NCBI GenBank assembly: GCA_030609325.1
Contig: JAUWCL010000003.1
Coordinates: forward strand, 1-64,000
Source: Candidatus Krumholzibacteriota bacterium
Lineage (GTDB): Bacteria > Krumholzibacteriota > Krumholzibacteriia > Krumholzibacteriales > Krumholzibacteriaceae
Length of the DNA stretch: 64,000 nt
Direction: 5' to 3'
In this document: piece by piece, positions 27,151 through 36,300 of the stretch
Numbering within the stretch: the stretch's first letter is position 1
Layout of the letters: each line of letters opens with the position of its first letter
Position numbers and translations under genes: made by a program
Notes under the pieces: generated by a model
What the model was told of the DNA's origin: nothing
What the model saw: the letters and a program-made list of their open reading frames with translations, nothing else
The model's database searches: none

Positions 27151-27166
27151 AGTACTCCGGCGCCGT

Positions 27167-28717
27167 CTATCTCAGCGACACCCCTGTGAACCTCTGACCG
27201 TTGAATATCACAGGTATCTCATACCCCTCGAGCCGGTGCGACACCACCTCGTACCTGACGGGAAACCACAGAAATATCCAGGGAGCGGCCTTCATCACCC
27301 TTTTCTCCGCTTCCGCGTACATCTCCCACCTCGCCGCCGGATCACTCACGCCCGAGGCGATGTCGAGGATCGAATCGACAGCAGCATCGGCAAATCCGGC
27401 CCTGTTCCCCCCTCCACCCCTGTTTTCCGAGTGAAAGAGGGGCACGAGGAAATTGCCCGCCTCGGGATAGTCGGCGAACCAGTCGAGATAGAACGCGTCG
27501 GGCGTCCCCCTGTCGACCGCCTGCTTGAAGGCGCTCCACTCGCGGGTGACTATCTTCACCTCGATACCCGCCCGGGCGAGGAACCCCTGCACGCTCTCGA
27601 GGATCCGGCCCGACTCGGGATTCTCCCTCTGCCATATCTCCATGGAGAACCCGTCGGGGTAGCCGGCCTCCTCGAGAAGCTGCACGGCCCCTTCCGGATC
27701 GTACCGGTAGAGAGGCCCTGGAAGGGGAGATTCCCTGAGCCCCGCGGGAATGACTCCTGTCGCCTTCTCCGCCGCTCCGAAGAGGAGGTGCCCGATCACC
27801 GATTCGACGTCGATCGCCATATTGAGGGCCCTCCGCACACGGGGATCGTCAAAGGGCGGTTTTTCGTTGTTCAGACCGATGTATACGATCCTCAGCTCAG
27901 ACCTTCTCAGTAGTCTCACGCCCGCCGAGCGCCAGAGCTCGAGCTCCGCCGGGGGGATCTCGAGGACATCGAGGTTTCCCACCTCGAACTCGGCGATCCT
28001 CGTCATCGTCTCCGGGATGAGCCTGATGCTGATCCTCGGCACTCCGGAACCTGCTTCGGGGTTGAACAGGTTCCTCTCGAGGACGATCACATCACCGGAA
28101 TTCCACGAGACGAGCCGCCACGGCCCGCTCCCCGTCGGCTTCCTCCCGTAATCCCTGCCGAGTGAATCGGCAGCAACGGGGGAGACGATCCCTGCGGCGG
28201 GCATGGCGAGCAGGCTGAGAAAGTGGGCCGCGGGATTCCCGAGCCTTATGACAAGCGTGGAATCGTCCCTTGCCTCGATCGAGCACCCGCCGGCGCGGCC
28301 GGTGTGAAAGTCAGGCGCCCCCGCAACCGGCTCGAGTACCCACCACCTCGGAGAGGCCGTCCAGGGCGCGACGAGCCTCGTCAGGGACCGCTCCACGTCG
28401 AACGCCGTCACGGGATCACCGTCGCTGAACCTGCTCCCGGCGATGTGAAATACATACTCAAGCCCGTCCCGGGAGATGGTCCATCTGCGGGCGAGATCGG
28501 GCGCGACGGATCCGTCCGGCTCAAACCTGACGATGTTCGAATGTATCAGGGAGCTGACCCAGCCGGAGGAATAGTCTACGGCGAAAGCGGGATCGAGATT
28601 GGTCGGTTCGGTCTGCAGGGCGAGCCTGAGAGCAGGAGGCCCTTCCCCACCACCGCACGAAACAATCAGCAGGGCGGATATGAAAGAGGCGGTGATAGAC
28701 AGAAAACGTCTGATCAT
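27167..28717 (-). CDS. Peptide-binding lipoprotein (SBP family 5)
   Basis: The 516-residue extracytoplasmic solute-binding protein of the DppA/OppA/MppA family delivers peptides to DppBC. The signal peptide ends in the lipobox I-V-S-C (Cys21), so it is lipid-anchored. Family 5 marks are EPTNLDPAFAVD, LARRWTISRDGLEYVFHI, FSDGDPVTAFDVERSLTR, GSGPWRLVSW, and the second lobe with NNEKPPFDDPRVRRALNMAID. The YkfC-like peptidase two genes on suggests the ligand is a murein tripeptide or related peptide, but this is inferred from context only. It starts 7 bp after the GWxTD gene. Confidence 0.92.
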   Translation of the reverse strand: MIRRFLSITASFISALLIVSCGGGEGPPALRLALQTEPTNLDPAFAVDYSSGWVSSLIHSNIVRFEPDGSVAPDLARRWTISRDGLEYVFHIAGSRFSDGDPVTAFDVERSLTRLVAPWTASPRWWVLEPVAGAPDFHTGRAGGCSIEARDDSTLVIRLGNPAAHFLSLLAMPAAGIVSPVAADSLGRDYGRKPTGSGPWRLVSWNSGDVIVLERNLFNPEAGSGVPRISIRLIPETMTRIAEFEVGNLDVLEIPPAELELWRSAGVRLLRRSELRIVYIGLNNEKPPFDDPRVRRALNMAIDVESVIGHLLFGAAEKATGVIPAGLRESPLPGPLYRYDPEGAVQLLEEAGYPDGFSMEIWQRENPESGRILESVQGFLARAGIEVKIVTREWSAFKQAVDRGTPDAFYLDWFADYPEAGNFLVPLFHSENRGGGGNRAGFADAAVDSILDIASGVSDPAARWEMYAEAEKRVMKAAPWIFLWFPVRYEVVSHRLEGYEIPVIFNGQRFTGVSLR

Positions 28718-28724
28718 CGGCCGG

Positions 28725-30056
28725 TCAGATACTCCTCGTATCGTAGAGCATGTAGAGCCCGGATCCCATCGAATCCTTGAATATGAAAGCGATCCCTTTG
28801 GAATAGTAGTACCAGATCTTCAGCCTGCTGCCGAGAGTCCATCCATCGCGGTCGACCGTATTGTCGGGCGGGCCGTATCTGATATAGATCCTTCCCATGT
28901 CGGTCTTCCAGCCCGGACCGTGCGAACCGAAGTTCTCCAGAGTGAATCTCACCCGGCGCAGAAACTCGCTCAACGCTTCGTTGATGTCGGTTGTCCTTGT
29001 CGGATCCTTCGATTTCCAGTACCTGTTCCACTCGTCTATCCGCTCTTCGGGGGAAACGTTGCGAAGCCGCTCGATATCGTCGTCTTCGACCATGTAGCCG
29101 AGCAGCTCGAGCGTATCCTCGAAACACCCGCTGAACATCGCCCTCCCGAGCAGCATGGTAAAGCTGCCTGTCCTGACGACCTTCTTCGTCGAGTTGGGTA
29201 TCGAAACGGCCGCGGTGATCTCGTAAAAGCCGAGGGGCAGGTCGTCGACGTTCATCTCTATGCAGAACATGCCCCGGCCCTTTCTGTCCACCTCGAAGGT
29301 CTGCCTCGTATATGCCTTGATGTGCTTTCTGGAATCCCGCACCCTGACTGTCACTTCCATCCCCCTGCCCGTTCTGTTTTTCATGGGGGAGAGTACGATC
29401 CAGCTCATCCGGATCCATCCCTCGAAACCGATGAAGACCTCGCCGGCAAGCGGCCTGAAACCGTCGGGGATCTCGCTCGAGCAGACGGAGAAAGACAGCT
29501 CCCCGGGGGGAGGTTTGCGGCCCCTTCCGGGATCGCCGGGAGTGGAGAAGACCGGATCGGACATCTCGAAGAGCCCGTGCTCCATGCCGTATAGCCTGAC
29601 TTCGACGCGGCGCTCATACTTCAGCGAGGTCTTTACCACCTCGATGATCACCCTCAGGTCGTATTTTCCCGAGCCCATGGGGATCTTCTTCGTCACCTCG
29701 GAGAGCATACCGGCGCTGCGGGTCATCTTGTAGTCCAGAACGTTCACCGTCTTCTCGATGACCTCGCCGCGGACCCTTTCGCCCTCGTCGTCATGTATCT
29801 CGATATATATCCTGTAGTCGGCAACGTAGCCTGAAGGCCGGCGGAAAAAGACGAGGCGCCTGTAATCGATCGCCGTGCTGACGACGAGCAGGACGTTCCC
29901 CTCGGCATCGATGCTCTGCCCCGCGGAAAGCTCGAACGGCCTTTTGACCGACCTGGTCGTCACCTGCGCCGCAGCGTCGCTCACGGTCGACGGCCCGAGC
30001 GATATGGCCGTCGCGGCCAGAAGCAGCGACGTTATTGCAACAAATCCCCTTCGCAT
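28725..30056 (-). CDS. GWxTD-domain exported protein
   Basis: The 443-residue protein starts at ATG 30056 behind AGGAGG. A signal peptide (residues 1-30) is followed by beta-rich domains of unknown type. These contain repeated patterns like YRIYIEIHDDEGERV, GKYDLRVIIEVVKT and LPLGFYEITAAV. A C-terminal GWxTD domain follows, with EERIDEWNRYWKSKDPT leading to GWKTD (382-386) and GRIYIRYGPPD. The domain is named for its motif and has no established function. It occurs in several FCB-related and acidobacterial lineages. Here it is the first gene of an operon with a peptide-binding lipoprotein, dppBC and a murein-type peptidase, so an envelope role connected to peptide uptake is possible. Confidence 0.8.
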   Translation of the reverse strand: MRRGFVAITSLLLAATAISLGPSTVSDAAAQVTTRSVKRPFELSAGQSIDAEGNVLLVVSTAIDYRRLVFFRRPSGYVADYRIYIEIHDDEGERVRGEVIEKTVNVLDYKMTRSAGMLSEVTKKIPMGSGKYDLRVIIEVVKTSLKYERRVEVRLYGMEHGLFEMSDPVFSTPGDPGRGRKPPPGELSFSVCSSEIPDGFRPLAGEVFIGFEGWIRMSWIVLSPMKNRTGRGMEVTVRVRDSRKHIKAYTRQTFEVDRKGRGMFCIEMNVDDLPLGFYEITAAVSIPNSTKKVVRTGSFTMLLGRAMFSGCFEDTLELLGYMVEDDDIERLRNVSPEERIDEWNRYWKSKDPTRTTDINEALSEFLRRVRFTLENFGSHGPGWKTDMGRIYIRYGPPDNTVDRDGWTLGSRLKIWYYYSKGIAFIFKDSMGSGLYMLYDTRSI

Positions 30057-30075
30057 CTTTACCTCCTACATGATA

Positions 30076-30105
30076 CATTATAGCCATCATGGGGCGGAGC
30101 GGGCA
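30076..30105 (-). promoter_or_regulatory. Promoter of the GWxTD-SBP-dppBC operon
   Basis: On the minus strand TTGCCC (30105-30100) and a perfect TATAAT (30081-30076) are 18 bp apart. Transcription would start near 30069, giving a very short leader of about 12 nt that still includes the AGGAGG. This makes the GWxTD gene the head of a new operon rather than the tail of the efflux operon. Confidence 0.6.
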
Positions 30106-30121
30106 AGTTTTATGAGTTACG

Positions 30122-30138
30122 TCCGGCGGCGCGCCGGA
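30122..30138 (-). terminator. GC-rich hairpin after the second ABC permease
   Basis: TCCGGCG and CGCCGGA form a perfect 7-bp stem with a 3-nt loop, 11 bp past the permease stop and just before the promoter of the next operon. No T-tract follows, so it may act as a weak or factor-assisted terminator. Confidence 0.4.
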
Positions 30139-30149
30139 AAGGCGACGGG

Positions 30150-31430
30150 TTATTCGTAGTGCAGGGCCTTTATCGGGTCCATCCTCGCGGCCCTGTTGGC
30201 CGGATAGAGGCCGAAGATCAGGCCGATCGAAGCGGAGAAAACGAACGCGACGACTATCCAGATCAGCGGGACAGAGTATGGGAACCTGATCAGCCTCGCC
30301 ACCCCTCTCGCCGCCAGAAGCCCGAGAAATATCCCGATCAGCCCTCCCGTCCCGGTCAGGGTCGCTGCCTCGATGAGGAACTGCTGCATGATGTCGGTCC
30401 TCCTCGCTCCCATGGCCATCCTGATGCCGACTTCGCGAGTCCTCTCGCTGACCGATATGAGCATGATATTCATCACGCCGATTCCACCCACCATCAGCCC
30501 TATCGACGAGATCACTACAAGCACGAGGCTTATGTAGGTGGTTATGCTCGCCAGCATCTCCCTGAAGCCCTCGGACGTCGTGATGTAGAAATCGTTCTCC
30601 TCGCCGGGACCCAGCTTCCTCGAGGCCCGCAGGAGGGCGTGGACCTCCTCGACCCCCTCCTCGAGCTCGTACTCCGGCTTTATCGTGATCCCCATCTGGT
30701 AATCGTCGAAACGGTCCCCGAGATCTTTCTCGTACGTCGTGTACGGGACCACGGCGTAGTTGTCGCTGATGCCTCCGAGGATACTCCCCCTCGTCGCCAT
30801 CGCTCCGACCACTTCGTACTGGTGATTGTCGATCTTGATCCACTTGCCGATCGGATCGCGGTGGGGAAAGAGGTCCTTCGCCGGTCCGAAACCGAGTACG
30901 ATCACGCGCCTGCTGCGATCGGCCTCGAACTCGGTATAGAACCTGCCGTGCTCGATAGTGATGCTGTACATATGCCCGAAGTTATGCGTAGACCCGACGA
31001 CCTGTATGAGGTTCGTCCGTTCTCCTTCGTACCGCAGGACACGCATCCTTCCCTGCGGGTCGATATTGAGGTCGACACGCTCACAGCTGCCGCAGTTCTC
31101 CTCGAGGAACTTCACGTCCCTTATCGAGAGCTGCTTGCGCCTCAGGAGGTCCCGCCTGTCCCGGCCACCACCCATCGGGTCGAACCGGGAGATAAAGAGA
31201 TATGGCCTGTTGGCCGAGACGACGTCCTTCTGTACCCGTTTGCCGAGACCCGACATGACGGTGACCATGGCAAGCACGGTCGTCACGCCGATCGCCACAC
31301 CGACTATGAGCAGACCCGAGCGCATCCTGTGAGTGCGGATCACCTCGACGGCCTGCCGGAAGTTCTCCTTCCAGACCTGACCCTTTCCTTCGCGGGCCCT
31401 TTCTATTGTTCCGTCAGCCGCCATCCTCAT
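30150..31430 (-). CDS. MacB-type ABC permease, second copy (no ATPase domain)
   Basis: A 426-residue FtsX/MacB-fold permease with four membrane helices. Helix 1 follows RTHRMRSGLLIVGVAIGVTTVL. A large periplasmic domain (about 60-290) comes next. The C-terminal block contains GGIGVMNIMLISVSERTREVGIRMAMGARRTDI and the last helix, ending in LYPANRAARMDPIKALHYE. It lies 2 bp after the first permease gene and differs clearly from it in the periplasmic part. The pair probably forms a heterodimer driven by the separate ATPase at 34025. The start may be either of two close ATGs (31430 or 31424). Confidence 0.9.
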   Translation of the reverse strand: MRMAADGTIERAREGKGQVWKENFRQAVEVIRTHRMRSGLLIVGVAIGVTTVLAMVTVMSGLGKRVQKDVVSANRPYLFISRFDPMGGGRDRRDLLRRKQLSIRDVKFLEENCGSCERVDLNIDPQGRMRVLRYEGERTNLIQVVGSTHNFGHMYSITIEHGRFYTEFEADRSRRVIVLGFGPAKDLFPHRDPIGKWIKIDNHQYEVVGAMATRGSILGGISDNYAVVPYTTYEKDLGDRFDDYQMGITIKPEYELEEGVEEVHALLRASRKLGPGEENDFYITTSEGFREMLASITTYISLVLVVISSIGLMVGGIGVMNIMLISVSERTREVGIRMAMGARRTDIMQQFLIEAATLTGTGGLIGIFLGLLAARGVARLIRFPYSVPLIWIVVAFVFSASIGLIFGLYPANRAARMDPIKALHYE

Positions 31431-31431
31431 C

Positions 31432-32661
31432 CTACTCGTAATGCAGAGCGACCACCGGATCGAGGTTCGCCGCCTTGCTTGCCGGATACGTCCCGAAGAC
31501 GAGACCTATGAAAAACGTCACGATGAGCCCCGCCGCTATCGACCAGGGGGCGATCACATACGGCAGCGGGGAGATTATCGAGATGATCGCCGCGATCGTG
31601 AAGCCGATAAGTATCCCCAGGACGCCACCGATCAGCGACAGGGTGACCGCCTCTACGATGAACTGCCAGACGATGTTCGACTTCCTCGCGCCGAGGGCCT
31701 TCCTCAGGCCGATCTCCTTCGTCCGCTCGGTGACGGAAACGAGCATGACGTTCATCAGCACGACACCGCCGACCACGAGTGCGATCGACACTACGAATAT
31801 CAGGGCGTTGAATATCGAGGTCGATATCTTCTCCCAGAGCGAGATGAGATTCTCCGAGGTAACGATTGCGAAATCGTTCTCCTCCATCGGCCTGAGCCCG
31901 TGCCTGATCCTCATAGCCATCGTCGCCTCGTCGACGGCCTGCTGGAGGAGCGTTATGTCGGCCGCCTTGACCTTGATGTCGATCGAGGTCCTCGAACCAT
32001 ATACCTTGAGGAAGGTATTGATCGGGATGTATACGAACCTGTTTCTCGATTCCCCGAGGACGGTACCGAGGTCCTCTACTGCTCCTATGACGGTAAAATG
32101 CTTTCTTCCGATCTTGATCCTCGCCCCGAGCGGGTCGCGCCCGGGGAAGAGTCTCGTATAGACCTCCCAGCCGAGCACCGCCACGTTCGTCGACTTCTGG
32201 TCCTCGAGCCGCGAGAAATGCCTCCCCAGGAAAAGGGGAGCGTCGTCGATCATCGGATATTCCTCAGACCTTCCCTTGATCGCTATCCTGTCGACCCACT
32301 CGTCGCGAAAGCTCACCTGATCCTCGCCGCGCGCCGCCGCCCCGACATACGAGGCTGACGGGATCTTGTCGCGCAGATAGTCGACATCGCCGAGCCTGAT
32401 CCTCGGGTTGCGCGCAAGAGCCTCGAGAAAGGCGTCGAGATCGGTGATCGCCTCGAAGAAGTTGATTCGCTCGATATCGAAGACGTTGCTCCCCTCACCG
32501 GCGACCTCCTCCTTGACGTAAGAGTCTATGCCGCCGATGAGCGACACCACGGCGATGACCGACATCGTCCCGACGATATTGCCGAGAAGCGTGAGGAATG
32601 TGCGTAGCTTGTTCTCACGCAGCGCCCTGAGGGCGATATTCATTCCCTGAAATATAAGCAT
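31432..32661 (-). CDS. MacB-type ABC permease, first copy (no ATPase domain)
   Basis: A 409-residue permease with the MacB/LolC topology. Helix 1 follows LRALRENKLRTFLTLLGNIVGTMSV. The MacB periplasmic core domain comes next. The FtsX block contains GGVVLMNVMLVSVTERTKEIGLRKALGARKSNIVWQF, and the protein ends in TYPASKAANLDPVVALHYE. Such proteins do not pump across the inner membrane but couple ATP hydrolysis to periplasmic movement (mechanotransmission). It starts 7 bp after the macA-like gene and is followed by a second permease, so the usual homodimer may here be a heterodimer. Confidence 0.92.
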   Translation of the reverse strand: MLIFQGMNIALRALRENKLRTFLTLLGNIVGTMSVIAVVSLIGGIDSYVKEEVAGEGSNVFDIERINFFEAITDLDAFLEALARNPRIRLGDVDYLRDKIPSASYVGAAARGEDQVSFRDEWVDRIAIKGRSEEYPMIDDAPLFLGRHFSRLEDQKSTNVAVLGWEVYTRLFPGRDPLGARIKIGRKHFTVIGAVEDLGTVLGESRNRFVYIPINTFLKVYGSRTSIDIKVKAADITLLQQAVDEATMAMRIRHGLRPMEENDFAIVTSENLISLWEKISTSIFNALIFVVSIALVVGGVVLMNVMLVSVTERTKEIGLRKALGARKSNIVWQFIVEAVTLSLIGGVLGILIGFTIAAIISIISPLPYVIAPWSIAAGLIVTFFIGLVFGTYPASKAANLDPVVALHYE

Positions 32662-32668
32662 GGCCCGC

Positions 32669-33922
32669 TCACTTCTTCGCGGCCTTCCTCGTGATCTTGA
32701 CCCTCTGCCCGTCCTTGAGGTCCCTGATCGCCCTGTAGTTGCCGCTTACCACCTTGTCGCCCTTCTCGAGGCCGGATACGACCTCGAAGTGAGTCTGTCC
32801 GGAGACGCCGATCTTTATCCGCCTGAACTCGGCCCTGCCATCGACCACGACGAATACGCCCTCGACATCGCTGCTCTCTTTATCCTTTTTCGCTGCCGTA
32901 GAGTCAGCTGTAGCCGAGTCGGTTTTCGCAGCGTACCCCTTTAAGTCCTTTTCCCGCCTTACCGTCAGGCTCTGGATCGGGATGGCGAGCGCGTTTTCGG
33001 CCCGCGCGGCGATTATCTCCGAATCGGCCGAAAGACCCGGCCTGACGTTGAGAATCGTATCTAAAACGGTGATGACGACCTTGAAATCGACGCCCTGCCG
33101 CCCCGATACCGAGGAGGACAGTGTCGGGCTGTTGCCGACCTCCGTCACGATGCCGGAATACGAGGTGTCGGGAAAGGCATCCAGGGTGACCTTGGCGGAC
33201 TGTCCCATCTCGATGCTGACCACCTCGGTCTCGTCGACCTCGACCTCCGCCTCGATGGTGGAGAGGTCTGCTATCGTCATCAGCACGGTCCCGGGATTGT
33301 TCAGCGTTCCCATGATCGCGATCTCGCCCTCCTCGATGTTGAGGCGCGTGACGATGCCGGCCATCTCGGCCTCGATCGTCACCTCCTGGAGGTTGTGCCT
33401 GGCGCTGGAGAGCTGCGCCTCCTGCTGTCTGACAAGCTGCCGGGCAGATTCGAGGCTGGATGCGCCGACGTCGCGGGCGGTCTTCGCATCGTCGACCTCC
33501 TTGTCGGTGAGGTATCCCTGAGCAAACAGCCTCTCCGCTCTCCTGAGGTCGCTCTTGTACTGCTCCAGCTGGTACCTCGCCTGGCGCTCGCCGGCCTTCG
33601 CCGATTCCACAGCCGCCTCCAGCCGGTCCACGGTGGTCTCGAGCTGTATCGGGTCGATCTGGATGAGGAACTGCCCCTGCTCGACGTAGTCCCCTTCCTT
33701 GACCGCGACTCTGGTAACCTTGCCGATGCTCGAGGCGCTGATGTCGATCTGCCGCTTCGGCTTGATGCTTCCCGAGGCGGATATGATCATCTCAAGATCC
33801 TTACGGCCCACTTCCTCCACCTGGACCGTGAGCTCCTTGCCGCCCTTGGCCTTGAGGTTGATCAGCACGAGCACGAGCACCACCACGACGACACCGATGG
33901 CTATCCAGTGCTTCCTGGTCAT
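32669..33922 (-). CDS. Periplasmic adaptor protein (MacA/HlyD family)
   Basis: The 417-residue membrane fusion protein links the permease to a TolC channel. After one N-terminal anchor (WIAIGVVVVVLVLVLINL) comes a first half-lipoyl motif (SASGSIKPKRQIDISASSIGKVTRVAVKEGDYVEQGQ). A long coiled-coil hairpin (about 70-170) follows, then the second half-lipoyl (EMAGIVTRLNIEEGEIA), a beta-barrel and the membrane-proximal domain. A short, Ser/Asp/Lys-rich insert near residue 340 (TDSATADSTAAKKDKESSD) is an unusual linker. The start is ATG 33922 behind AGGAGGAG. It belongs to the tolC-ATPase-macA-permease operon. Confidence 0.93.
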   Translation of the reverse strand: MTRKHWIAIGVVVVVLVLVLINLKAKGGKELTVQVEEVGRKDLEMIISASGSIKPKRQIDISASSIGKVTRVAVKEGDYVEQGQFLIQIDPIQLETTVDRLEAAVESAKAGERQARYQLEQYKSDLRRAERLFAQGYLTDKEVDDAKTARDVGASSLESARQLVRQQEAQLSSARHNLQEVTIEAEMAGIVTRLNIEEGEIAIMGTLNNPGTVLMTIADLSTIEAEVEVDETEVVSIEMGQSAKVTLDAFPDTSYSGIVTEVGNSPTLSSSVSGRQGVDFKVVITVLDTILNVRPGLSADSEIIAARAENALAIPIQSLTVRREKDLKGYAAKTDSATADSTAAKKDKESSDVEGVFVVVDGRAEFRRIKIGVSGQTHFEVVSGLEKGDKVVSGNYRAIRDLKDGQRVKITRKAAKK

Positions 33923-34024
33923 CTCTCCTCCTGGTTTTTTTACCGCTTGCGTTTCCGAAAGACCCTGCGATCAGAGCGGATCGGGGCTTTCTACAGGATC
34001 ATTGCCGCCCTGCAGGAAGGGCCG

Positions 34025-34705
34025 TCAGCCCGTCCTGACGTCCGATTCTATCTTTCCGTCGAGGAGCCTTATCACGCGCCTGGTGTATTCGGCGATATGC
34101 TTCTCGTGAGTCACCATCACTATCGTGTTGCCGGCCTGGTGGATCTTGTCGAAGAGCGACATGATCTCGATGCCCGTCTTGCTGTCGAGGTTTCCCGTCG
34201 GTTCGTCGGCGAGTATGATCGACGGCCTGTTGACCATCGCCCTGGCGATGGCCACCCTCTGGCGCTGTCCTCCGGACAGCTCGTTCGGCCTGTGCTTCGC
34301 CCTGTCGGTGAGACCGACCGATTCGAGCACCTCCTCGGCCCTTCTGCGGCGCTCGTCGGCCGGGATCCCGCCGTATATCAGGGGCAGCTCGACGTTCTGC
34401 GCCGCGGTAGCCCTGGGAAGCAGATTGAACGTCTGGAAGACGAATCCTATCTCCCTGTTCCTGATCCTGGCCAGCTCGTCGTCGCTGAGGTTGCTGACCT
34501 CTTTGCCGTTGAGCCAGTAGTCGCCCGCCGACGGCGTATCGAGGCATCCGAGCAGGTTCATGAAGGTCGACTTCCCCGAGCCCGAAGGACCCATGATCGC
34601 GACGTATTCGTTCCTTTCGATCTCGAGATCGATCCCCGCGACCGCCTCTATCTTCTGTATCCCGACCTCGTATATCTTCTTGACCCCGCTGACCTTTATC
34701 AGCAT
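34025..34705 (-). CDS. ABC transporter ATPase, MacB/LolD type
   Basis: A 226-residue cytosolic ATPase that powers the adjoining permease pair. Walker A is GPSGSGKST, the signature is LSGGQRQR, and Walker B is [12 protein letters not shown]. The MacB/LolD-specific [19 protein letters not shown] is present. I place the start at ATG 34705 ([15 protein letters not shown]), one base after the tolC-like stop. GGAGGG lies upstream inside the tolC-like gene. The longer reading from 34771 would overlap that gene by 65 bp with no homology. Confidence 0.95.
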   Translation of the reverse strand: MLIKVSGVKKIYEVGIQKIEAVAGIDLEIERNEYVAIMGPSGSGKSTFMNLLGCLDTPSAGDYWLNGKEVSNLSDDELARIRNREIGFVFQTFNLLPRATAAQNVELPLIYGGIPADERRRRAEEVLESVGLTDRAKHRPNELSGGQRQRVAIARAMVNRPSIILADEPTGNLDSKTGIEIMSLFDKIHQAGNTIVMVTHEKHIAEYTRRVIRLLDGKIESDVRTG

Positions 34706-34706
34706 C

Positions 34707-36077
34707 TCATTCTCCCTCCAACCCGGCCCTGAGCCTCGATTCCCTGCCGGTCGCCCTGTCGAGGTCGGCAACGGCGATGAGGTAGTCGCACTTCGCGTCG
34801 ATTACAACCGCCTTTGCCTCGGTAAGGGCCACCTGGGCCGCGATCGTTTCGAGCATCGTCCCAGCGCCCACCCTGTACCTCTCCTCTGCGAGCCGCACGT
34901 CTTCCTGCGCCTGCTCGACCGTCTCCGTGGCGACCGCAACCCGCTCGATCGCCTCGTTGATGACTATGATGAGGCTCTTGATCTCCCTGACGGCGTTGAG
35001 CTTGCTCTTCTCGAGCTGGTACTCGGATATCCTGTGATCCGCCTTTGCCGTCTTGACGTTGGCGCTTGTGAAGAACCTGTCGAAGACGTTGATCCGCATG
35101 TAGGCGGTGATGTTCCAGGAATACTCTTCCCTGAAGAAATTGAGGTTCTCGGCCATCCCCCGGTCGCTCCAGAAATATCCGAAGTTCGCGCCGAATATCG
35201 GCAGCCATCCGCTCTTGGCAACCCTCACACCGGCGTCCGCCCCCTCGAGGTAGGCCCGGAGCCCCCTGAGGTCAGATCTGTTCTGCATCGCGAAGTCGAT
35301 CTCGGTGAAGGGATCGGGATTGATCATGTTCATCACAAGCGCCGTGTCGACACCCAGATCGGAGTAGTCGTCTATGTTGAGGACCGCTATCAGGTCCTCA
35401 CGGGCAAGCTCCACCTGGTTCTTCGCCCTTATCAGGTCGAGCTTCGTGTTCGAGTGACGCACCTTCGCCTTCAGGACGTCGGCCAGCGTGCCGGAGCCGA
35501 CCTCGAGCAGCGCCTCGGTCCTGTCGAGGCTCTGCCTCGCCTGGTCGACGCTCTCATCGGCAACGACTGTCAGCCTCTTGAATCTGACGAGGTTGTAGTA
35601 GGCCCGGATGACGGTGGCCGTTATCATGTCGTAGTTGTACTGAAGCTCTTCCTTCGCTCCTTCGCGGTTCCGCTTCGCCTGTCTGAGCCCCGCGTAGTTG
35701 GCTCCGCCGTCCCAGAGGACGATGTCGGAGCCGATACGGAATGCGTAGTCCTCGTAACCGAATCCCTGCTGCTGCACCGGGCGGCCCGAATCGTCGATCA
35801 ATACGGAAGACGGGCCGTAGTACCGGTGGCCGGCGTAGAAATCGAGCTGCAGATCGGGCAGGAGGTTCCCGTAGCCGCAGAGCACGTTACTCTCCGATTT
35901 CTTGAGCGACTGCCGCGCCATCCCCATGTCGGGATTGTTCACGAGCGCGATATCGATACACTCCCTCAGCGACAGGATCCTCCCCGCGGAAAACGCCCCG
36001 GATACCGCCGTCGAGATCATGATTACCGCGCTCACTGCAATTACGGAGAGCGACATTCCTCTTTTTGCTCTAAACAT
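34707..36077 (-). CDS. TolC-family outer-membrane channel
   Basis: The 456-residue outer-membrane efflux protein begins with a signal peptide (through about residue 31). Two similar halves of coiled-coil helices follow, with [26 protein letters not shown] opening the first. [22 protein letters not shown] and [26 protein letters not shown] occur in the later part. It should trimerise into a tunnel docked on the MacA-like adaptor. It is the first gene of the efflux operon; no good -10 was found upstream although a TTGACA occurs at 36193-36188. Confidence 0.92.
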   Translation of the reverse strand: MFRAKRGMSLSVIAVSAVIMISTAVSGAFSAGRILSLRECIDIALVNNPDMGMARQSLKKSESNVLCGYGNLLPDLQLDFYAGHRYYGPSSVLIDDSGRPVQQQGFGYEDYAFRIGSDIVLWDGGANYAGLRQAKRNREGAKEELQYNYDMITATVIRAYYNLVRFKRLTVVADESVDQARQSLDRTEALLEVGSGTLADVLKAKVRHSNTKLDLIRAKNQVELAREDLIAVLNIDDYSDLGVDTALVMNMINPDPFTEIDFAMQNRSDLRGLRAYLEGADAGVRVAKSGWLPIFGANFGYFWSDRGMAENLNFFREEYSWNITAYMRINVFDRFFTSANVKTAKADHRISEYQLEKSKLNAVREIKSLIIVINEAIERVAVATETVEQAQEDVRLAEERYRVGAGTMLETIAAQVALTEAKAVVIDAKCDYLIAVADLDRATGRESRLRAGLEGE

Positions 36078-36244
36078 CGTAGAAGCCTTTCCTTGCGTTA
36101 CGGACTGTGAAACCGGTTACTCTGTAAAACGATACACTCAACTGATACGAATATTCGGACCCTAAGTTTCAATCAAGAGTTACCTTGTGTCAACATATCC
36201 CTGACAGATGGCTGTCAGGTCCTCCCCACTCCCGCAGAGGGGGC

Positions 36245-36275
36245 AAAAAAAAGGCCCGGCGATCAAGTCCGGGCC
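36245..36275 (-). terminator. Intrinsic terminator of the exbBD-tonB operon
   Basis: On the minus strand GGCCCGG (36275-36269) pairs with CCGGGCC (36259-36253) around a 9-nt loop, followed by eight T residues (36252-36245). It lies 25 bp past the tonB stop. Confidence 0.88.
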
Positions 36276-36300
36276 TCGTAATCTCTTTATTCGCAACTCA

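Noticed and set aside
36165-36193. A perfect TTGACA upstream of the tolC-like gene
   Set aside because: At 16-18 bp the -10 position reads GAAACT or AAACTT, so no complete promoter can be supported.
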